From Paractinoplanes abujensis (GTDB lineage Bacteria; Actinomycetota; Actinomycetes; Mycobacteriales; Micromonosporaceae): 64,000 nt of DNA. Positions 58,602 to 64,000 of this stretch are shown one piece after another. The notes under the pieces were generated by a model. The model was not told the origin of the DNA and searched no databases. It worked only from the letters and a program-made list of their open reading frames with translations. Position 1 is the first letter of the stretch. The number at the start of each line of letters is the position of its first letter. The DNA lies in the NCBI RefSeq assembly GCF_014204895.1, contig NZ_JACHMF010000001.1:3348001-3412000 (forward strand), read 5' to 3'. The translations under genes and the position numbers were made by a program.

Positions 58602-60026
58602 CTACCAGCTCGCGAACTCCCGGGGCGAGAACTTGCCCTCTTCGAGCCGGTGCTCGATCTCCTCCAGGCTGCGGCCGGTCAGCTCGGGCATCTTCCGGTA
58701 CAGGAAGACGAACGCGATGATGTTGAAGGCCGCGTACATCCAGAACGTCTGGCCCGTGCCGATGGCCTTCATGGTGCTCAGCAGCGTCAGGGTGATGAGC
58801 ACGTTGGTTCCCCACAACGACGCCGACTGCGCCGCGGCGCCCGCCGCCCGGGTGGCCAGCGGGTAGATCTCGGAACCGGTCAGCCAGCCCATCAGCTGGA
58901 TCCCGCCGGCGGTGAAGGCCATGAAGGCGATCAGGGTGGCGACGATCCACGGGATCATCGACTTGCCGTCGTGGCCGGTGACGAAGAACGAGCCGAGCAC
59001 GATGAGCGCGACCGCGGCGCACGGCAACGTCAGCAGGGTGAGCCGGCGGCGCCCGACCCGGTCGATGATCGACAGGCCGATGAGCTGCGCGATCAGGTAG
59101 GTCAGGCCGAGCGCGACGGAGACCCGCAGCGCGGTGGAGTCGGAGAAGCCGTTGTCGGTCAGGATGGTGGGCGTGTAGTAGACGATCATCTCGATGCCGG
59201 ACAACTGCGTGAAGACCGCGAGCCCGCAGCCGACCACGAGCGCCGGCCGCACCCAGGCCGCCTTGAGCCCGGCCCAGCCGCGGGTGCCCGCACGCTTCTC
59301 GGCCTGCGCGTTGTCCTCGATCTCGCGCATCTCGCCGGACAGGTCGCTGCCGTGCGGACGCACCCGCTCCAGGGCCTGCCGGGCCCGGTCGAGGTGACCC
59401 TCCCGGGCGAGCCAGCGCGGGCTCTCCGGCAGTCTGAGCATCAGGGCGAACATGATCGCGGCGGGCACGGCGGCCATGCCGATCGCCACCCGCCAGTCGA
59501 TGATCTCGGCGGCGCCCACGACTGTCGCGATGACGATGCCGACCCCGATCGCGATCTGGAAGAAGAGCACCAGGCGCCCGCGGTAGGCGGTCGGCGCGAG
59601 CTCGGCCACGTACACCGGGGCGGTCTGCGTCGCCCCGCCGACCGCGAAGCCCAGCACGAGGCGGCTGAGCGACAGCGTGATCGGATCGGGCGAGAGCGAG
59701 GCCGCCAGCGACCCGACGACGAAGACGATGCCGATGAGCAGCAGGGTGCCGTGCCGGCCGCGTCGTTCGGCCAGCCGGCTGCAGGTGAGGGCGCCGATGA
59801 CCGCGCCCACGAGGATCGAGGCGGCGATCACCTGTTCCCATCCGTGACCGATGTCGAAGTCCTCGCCGATCTGCAGCAGGGCGCCGGAGATGATGCCGGT
59901 GTCGTACCCGTACAGCAGGCCCGAGACGGCCGAGACGAGGGCGACCGCGACCACCGAGCCGGTGAGCCGATCGCTGCCGGCCGCCTGGCGCGTCCCCGCG
60001 TCGCCGTGACTTGTTCTACCCACCAT
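58602..60026 (-). CDS. Sugar-porter family MFS transporter
   Basis: A 474-residue, 12-helix major facilitator of the sugar porter family. Family signatures are visible: GLLYGYDTGIISGAL in helix 1, RLAERRGRHGTLL in loop 2-3, RLVLGFAVGGATQTAPVYVA, RGRLVLFFQIAIGVG, PESPRWLAREGH, and PELTGRSLEEIE after helix 12. It should import a hexose, pentose or polyol with protons. The C-terminal part is complete. It shares a strand with the ABC pair but is separated from it by about 70 bp containing the iron-box candidate, so it is probably a separate unit. Confidence 0.93.
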   Translation of the reverse strand: MVGRTSHGDAGTRQAAGSDRLTGSVVAVALVSAVSGLLYGYDTGIISGALLQIGEDFDIGHGWEQVIAASILVGAVIGALTCSRLAERRGRHGTLLLIGIVFVVGSLAASLSPDPITLSLSRLVLGFAVGGATQTAPVYVAELAPTAYRGRLVLFFQIAIGVGIVIATVVGAAEIIDWRVAIGMAAVPAAIMFALMLRLPESPRWLAREGHLDRARQALERVRPHGSDLSGEMREIEDNAQAEKRAGTRGWAGLKAAWVRPALVVGCGLAVFTQLSGIEMIVYYTPTILTDNGFSDSTALRVSVALGLTYLIAQLIGLSIIDRVGRRRLTLLTLPCAAVALIVLGSFFVTGHDGKSMIPWIVATLIAFMAFTAGGIQLMGWLTGSEIYPLATRAAGAAAQSASLWGTNVLITLTLLSTMKAIGTGQTFWMYAAFNIIAFVFLYRKMPELTGRSLEEIEHRLEEGKFSPREFASW

Positions 60027-60067
60027 GGACAGGCGGGTACCCCAATGATCGACGCCTATGCGCCGGT

Positions 60068-63064
60068 TCAGCGGCCGCCGGTCTCCTCGCGCAGCCGTTC
60101 GGCCTCCTGCCGGGCCGATGCCGCCTCGGCTGGGCGGTCCCGGCGCCGGTAAATCGCCGACAGCACGGTCAGGGCGCGGGCCAGCAGCACCCGGTAACCG
60201 CCCGCGCGGGCCCGTTCCACCGCCTGTTCGGCGGCCGCGGTGGCCGGGGCCAGATCGCCCCGGGACAGGTGGGCGGCGGCCAGGCCCGTCGTGGCGTCGA
60301 TCTCAACGTAGACGTCGGAGGCCTGCGCGGCCAGCCGCACCGCCGCCTCGTACTGGGTGATCGCGTCCCGGGTGCGGCCCAGCGCCAGGTAGGCCGGGGC
60401 CAGCGCGTTGCGGGCCTGGCCCTCGCCGCCGGCGTCGCCCGCCGCCGAGCTCACCTCGGCCGCCTGTTCGGCGTGCCGCCGGGACTGCTGCGGGTCGCTC
60501 GTGGCGGTGGCCAGGGACACCCGGGCCACGGTCTCCAGCAACGGTTCGTCGAGCTCGCGGGCCAGGCGCAGCGCCTCGGTGGCCTCGGCCACGGCCTCGT
60601 CGGTGGCGCCCTGCTGGCTCAGCACGAGCGCCAGGTTGCCGCGGGTCAGGGCCACCGCCGTACGGGCGCCGCTCTGCTCGGCCAGGGCGAGGGCCCGCCG
60701 CAGGTAGTCGTGGGCCGCGGCGAGCCGGCCCAGGGTGAAGTGGGCACCGGCCAGCATGTTGAACGCGTCCCCGGCGGGCGCGCCACCGGTGCGGCGGGTG
60801 ACGTCGAGGCTGCGTTCGATGTGCTCGACGGCCTTCTCGAACTCGCCCCGCAGGAAGGCCAGCGACCCGATCGCGCTCTCGGCCACGGCTTCGGCCTCGG
60901 GCCAGCCCGCCTCCCGGCTCAGGCGCAACGTCTGCTCGTACTGGATCTGGGCGGCGGGCGCGTCGTGCCGGCGCTGGTAGTAGTTGCCGAGGCTGAGCGC
61001 CGCCATCGTCCGGCCCGGCAGGTCGTCGGCGGCCGCCGCGGCGGTGGCCACCGCGTGCCACTGCTCGCCGAAGCCGCGGCCCCAGAACCAGCCGCGCAGC
61101 AGGTCGGCCAGGGGTCCGGCGCCGGGTTGCAGGGCCACCGCGACCAGGTTGGCCAGCTCGGCGTTGAGCCACGCCACGGCCTCGGCCACCGGGGCCGGCT
61201 CGGCGTCTCGGGGCTGGTCCGCCGGGTAGGGCAGGCGGATCATCTGCGGCCACATCGCGCGGGCCGCGCTGTCGCACCGGCGCAGGTAGTACGCGTACAG
61301 CCCGGCGCCGGCCCGCTCGGCCTCGGCGGCGCCGGCCCGTCCCCGGGCGTATTCGCGCAGCAGGTCGTGCGGCGCGTACCGGTCGGCGCCGCGCGGCTCG
61401 ACCAGGTGGGCGCGGGCCAGGCGCCGCAGCCGGTCCCGGGCCTCCCCGACCGGGCAGCCGGTGGCGGCCGCGACCGACTCCGGGGTGAAGTCGTGGCTGG
61501 GCAGCACGCCCAGGACCCGGAACGTGCGCTGCTCCGCCTCGGCCAGGCTCTCGTACGACAGGTCGAAGGTGGCCGCCACCCGCAGGTCGCGCTCGCCGTC
61601 CACGGCCAGCGCCGCGAACCGGTCGAGCCGCAGCTCGGACAGGTGGCTCGCGATGTCGCGGTGCGCGTCCTCGGCGAGGTTGGCGGCGGCGATGCACACC
61701 GCGAGCGGCAGCCCGTCGCACGCCTCGACCAGACCGGCCGCGGCGGCGGGCTGCTCGGCGACCCGGGTGTCGTCGAGGAACCGGCCCAGCAGATGCACGG
61801 CGTCCGCGGCAGGCAGCGGCGGCACCGTCATCGAGCGCGCCCCGTGCCCGGCGACCAGGCCGGTCAGCCGGTTGCGGCTGGTCACCACGGCCACCGCGGA
61901 CGGGCTGCCGGGCAGCAGATCGCGCACCTGTTCGGCGGAGCGCGCGTTGTCCAGCACGACCAGGATGCGCCGCCCCGCGACCATCGAGCGGTAGAGCTTG
62001 ACCGCGTCCTCGTGGCGGGCCGGCACCGCGCGGGCCTCGACGCCGAGCGAGATCAGCAGGTGCCCGACCGCCTCGGCCGCGGGCATCGGCCGCTGCCGGT
62101 GAAAGCCGTGCAGGTCGATGAAGAGCGCCCCGTCGGGGAAGCTCGCCGCGGCGTCGTGCGCCCACTGCACCACCAGCGCGGTCTTGCCGACGCCGGGCGG
62201 GCCGACCACGGCGACGACGGGCAGCGCGGGCCGCTCGACCGCGGACACCAGCTCGTCCAGGCGTTTGAGCTCGGCCGACCGGCCGGTGAAGTAGGCCGCC
62301 GCGGGCGGCAGCTCGGCCGGCGGGCGGGCCGGGTCGGCGGGCTGGTCGCGCAGGATCGCGTGCTGCAGGTCGGTGAGCTCGGCGCCGGGTTCGATGCCGA
62401 GGCCGGTCACCAGCTTCTCGCGCAGATCGCGGAAGACCTTGAGCGCGTCGGCCTTGCGCCCGGACCCGCTCAGCGCCCGCATGAGCTGGCCGTGCAGGCG
62501 TTCCCGGTACGGGTTCTCGCTGGTCAGGACGGTCAGCTCGACCACGGTGGCGGCCCCGTCACCCAGCTCGAGCTCGATGTCGAAACGGCGCTCCAGCGCG
62601 GCCAGCCGCCGCTCGGAGAGACGCAACACGTACGTGGCCAGGGCGGGCTCGTCGGCCAGCGCGCCGAACGGCCGGCCCCTCCAGCGAGCCGACGCCGTAC
62701 GGAAAAGGTCTCTGGCCACGGCGAGGTCACCCCGCGCGGCGGCCTCCTCGGCGGCGGCGATCCCGGCCTCGAACTCCCCCGCGTCCACCGTCGACGGCTC
62801 GGCCACCAGGCGGTACGTGACTCCCTGGCGGAGCACGGCGTCGCGCCCGAGGATGCGGCGCAGCTGATGCACGTAGTTGCGCAGATTCTCCACTGCGGAC
62901 GCCGGTGGATGCTCACCCCAGACGGCGTCGACCAGTTCGGGCACCGGGACGGGTTCGTTGAGGCGGCTCAGCAGCACGGCCAGCAGCAGCCGGGGTTTGC
63001 CCGGCGGCACGAGCACCTGTCCGCCGTCCTCGACCTCGAAACCGCCGAGGATCCTGAACCTCAA
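60068..63064 (-). CDS. AfsR/SARP-family transcriptional regulator (wHTH-BTAD-NB-ARC-TPR)
   Basis: A 998-residue STAND regulator from a TTG start (LRFRILGGFEVEDGGQ). It has a winged helix (LLLAVLLSRLNEPVPVPELV, NYVHQLRRILG), the BTAD (about 95-245), and an NB-ARC with Walker A GPPGVGKTALVVQWA, RILVVLDNARSAEQV and GLPLAV. TPR repeats follow in the last 370 residues (LSLGNYYQRRHDAPAAQIQY and similar). It has the same architecture as the regulator at 7730-10462 but no Gly/Ala insertion and no micropeptide ORF behind it. It is divergent from the lysozyme-like gene, with 235 bp between starts. Confidence 0.93.
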   Translation of the reverse strand: MRFRILGGFEVEDGGQVLVPPGKPRLLLAVLLSRLNEPVPVPELVDAVWGEHPPASAVENLRNYVHQLRRILGRDAVLRQGVTYRLVAEPSTVDAGEFEAGIAAAEEAAARGDLAVARDLFRTASARWRGRPFGALADEPALATYVLRLSERRLAALERRFDIELELGDGAATVVELTVLTSENPYRERLHGQLMRALSGSGRKADALKVFRDLREKLVTGLGIEPGAELTDLQHAILRDQPADPARPPAELPPAAAYFTGRSAELKRLDELVSAVERPALPVVAVVGPPGVGKTALVVQWAHDAAASFPDGALFIDLHGFHRQRPMPAAEAVGHLLISLGVEARAVPARHEDAVKLYRSMVAGRRILVVLDNARSAEQVRDLLPGSPSAVAVVTSRNRLTGLVAGHGARSMTVPPLPAADAVHLLGRFLDDTRVAEQPAAAAGLVEACDGLPLAVCIAAANLAEDAHRDIASHLSELRLDRFAALAVDGERDLRVAATFDLSYESLAEAEQRTFRVLGVLPSHDFTPESVAAATGCPVGEARDRLRRLARAHLVEPRGADRYAPHDLLREYARGRAGAAEAERAGAGLYAYYLRRCDSAARAMWPQMIRLPYPADQPRDAEPAPVAEAVAWLNAELANLVAVALQPGAGPLADLLRGWFWGRGFGEQWHAVATAAAAADDLPGRTMAALSLGNYYQRRHDAPAAQIQYEQTLRLSREAGWPEAEAVAESAIGSLAFLRGEFEKAVEHIERSLDVTRRTGGAPAGDAFNMLAGAHFTLGRLAAAHDYLRRALALAEQSGARTAVALTRGNLALVLSQQGATDEAVAEATEALRLARELDEPLLETVARVSLATATSDPQQSRRHAEQAAEVSSAAGDAGGEGQARNALAPAYLALGRTRDAITQYEAAVRLAAQASDVYVEIDATTGLAAAHLSRGDLAPATAAAEQAVERARAGGYRVLLARALTVLSAIYRRRDRPAEAASARQEAERLREETGGR

Positions 63065-63299
63065 AACCGTCCCCTGTCGCCGCAGTCGTTCCCCGCAAAG
63101 ATAAAAACGTATGTCGATGCCATCGCCGTGACACTCCCCGAGGCGCCCGCACAGCGATAAAGATCACTCCTCTCCGCCCGCGCATCGGCCGTCCATCCCG
63201 TTGTGCCCGGCCGTTCCGTCGAGGGGCGATCGGATCAATCGACAAGCACCACTGCCGATAGCCTTCGCCGGTCCCCCACCCCGGAAGGTCCCCCTCGTC

Positions 63300-63818
63300 G
63301 TGCGCGCGTTGTTCGTGGTTGCCGTGGCCGTAGTGGCCGGCTTCGTCCTCAGTCCGATGCTCAAGGCGGACGCCGACTGCACCCCGGCCACCCCGGTCGC
63401 GGCGGCGGCGCCGAAGGGGTGGAACAAGGAACAGGTGGCCAACGCCCGCCTGATCGTCACGGTCGGCCAGGACCGCCGGGTGCCCGGCGCGGCGCAGGTG
63501 ATCGCCGTGGCCACGGCCATTCAGGAGTCGCGCCTGCGCAACCTCCCCGGCGGTGACCGCGACTCGATCGGCCTCTTCCAGCAGCGGCCCAGCCAGGGGT
63601 GGGGCACGCCGAAGCAACTGTCCGACCCCGCCTATCAGACGAACAAGTTCTACGACAAGCTGCTGCGGGTCGACGGCTGGCAGAAGATGCGGGTCACCGA
63701 GGCCGCCCAGGCCGTGCAGATCTCGGCCTTCCCGGAGGCGTATCAGAAGCACGTCCCGGCGGCCACCCGCCTGGTCGGCACGCTCAGTGATCAGGCGCCC
63801 TGCAGCAAGGCGACGTAA
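63300..63818 (+). CDS. Secreted lysozyme-like protein
   Basis: About 172 residues from GTG 63300. A membrane-spanning signal (VRALFVVAVAVVAGFVLSP) precedes a domain with AAQVIAVATAIQESRLRNLP, DRDSIGLFQQRPSQGWGTPK and KFYDKLLRVDGW. This matches a lysozyme-like/SLT fold seen in many actinobacterial secreted proteins, sometimes annotated as heavy-metal transporters. Glu76 in IQES is in the position of the transglycosylase catalytic Glu. It could cleave peptidoglycan, but related proteins are untested. The start codon is the main uncertainty; the frame is open from 63201. Confidence 0.75.
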   Translation: MRALFVVAVAVVAGFVLSPMLKADADCTPATPVAAAAPKGWNKEQVANARLIVTVGQDRRVPGAAQVIAVATAIQESRLRNLPGGDRDSIGLFQQRPSQGWGTPKQLSDPAYQTNKFYDKLLRVDGWQKMRVTEAAQAVQISAFPEAYQKHVPAATRLVGTLSDQAPCSKAT

Positions 63819-63887
63819 GCTCCCGGTTTCGTGCCACCCGGTCCGGCTTTATCTGGGCCTTATCGCCGTCTGAGCATCGTTTTTCGG

Positions 63888-64000
63888 GTGAAGTCTTACG
63901 AGGGAACACCGCAACTGTCGGTAGTAGTGCCGGTCTTCAACGAGGAAGACGTGCTGCCGCTGTTCGCCGGGCGGATGCGGCCCGTGCTCGACGGCCTCGA
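63888..64000 (+). CDS. GT2-family glycosyltransferase, cut by the right edge
   Basis: From GTG 63888 the sequence reads VKSYEGTPQLSVVVPVFNEE followed by DVLPLFAGRMRPVLDGL. The LSVVVPVFNEE strand-loop is the start of family 2 glycosyltransferases of the dolichyl-phosphate mannose synthase/polyprenyl-phosphate type, which bind the nucleotide-sugar there. Only 37 residues are visible, so donor, acceptor and membrane domains cannot be judged. Confidence 0.8.
   Translation, partial: MKSYEGTPQLSVVVPVFNEEDVLPLFAGRMRPVLDGL

Noticed and set aside
63201..63299. Longer N-terminus for the lysozyme-like protein
   Set aside because: The 33 extra residues are Pro/Arg-rich and would displace the signal helix from the start; GTG 63300 begins directly before it.

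Overview
The window is uniformly very GC-rich (mostly G or C at third codon positions, many GTG/TTG starts, dense tandem ATGA/GTGA stop-start overlaps). It looks like a chromosomal segment of a filamentous actinomycete. The mix of a GH6-CBM2 cellulase with a CebR-type operator, GlgE, AfsR/SARP and LAL-LuxR regulators, a type IV-like pilin operon and a solitary type I PKS fits Micromonosporaceae (Actinoplanes-like). The genus is an inference; no rRNA, tRNA, phage, IS element or CRISPR array is visible.

Layout. 0-0.6 kb: broken fragments of an amidohydrolase and a VWA/CoxE-like gene. 0.6-2.2 kb: secreted GH6 endoglucanase behind a promoter and CebR-like palindrome, with a 21-bp tandem repeat array starting at its stop codon. 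2.2-7.6 kb: a small hypothetical, a Vps62-like membrane protein, an aldo/keto reductase and a Cache-PAS histidine kinase. 7.6-10.5 kb: a SARP/NB-ARC/TPR regulator followed by a 16-residue micropeptide ORF with an excellent Shine-Dalgarno. 10.7-17.2 kb: a membrane protein, then a five-gene oligopeptide ABC importer operon (SBP, two permeases, two ATPases) with a large hairpin after the binding-protein gene. 17.2-23.5 kb: methyltransferase remnant, orphan PIN-domain protein, two tandem LAL-LuxR regulators. 23.6-31 kb: alpha/beta hydrolase-SDR pair, secreted protein, small helical protein coupled to glgE, LLM-class oxidoreductase, ECF sigma factor with a putative anti-sigma partner. 31-37.7 kb: one 2223-residue PKS (acyl-CoA ligase-KS-AT-DH-KR-ACP-TE). 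37.9-42 kb: two exported proteins and three overlapping pilin-like genes, the last carrying ricin-type lectin repeats. 42-50.2 kb: AlkZ-like protein, beta-propeller protein with a hairpin upstream, LysR remnant, CAP-domain protein, DUF5666-like protein divergent from an OmpR two-component system, PAS-GGDEF protein. 50.3-64 kb: two more aldo/keto reductases, a WYL regulator with an inverted-repeat operator, an exported membrane-anchored protein, a frameshifted membrane-protein pseudogene with 45-bp repeats, a heterodimeric ABC exporter pair behind a possible iron box, a sugar-porter MFS protein, a second SARP/NB-ARC/TPR regulator, a lysozyme-like secreted protein, and the start of a GT2 glycosyltransferase.

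How it fits together. The segment is mainly environmental sensing and secretion: large signal-integrating regulators (two SARP-STAND, two LAL, ECF, WYL, two histidine kinases, one diguanylate cyclase), exported enzymes and pilins, and transport systems. The most novel-looking items are the TPR regulator/micropeptide/kinase cluster, the lectin-tipped pseudopilin operon, the PKS with a fused acyl-CoA ligase but no loading ACP, and the asymmetrically degenerate ABC pair under a candidate iron box. At least four decayed genes (left edge, 17.3-17.6, 44.5-44.7, 54.5-55.1 kb) show this is a region of active gene loss.
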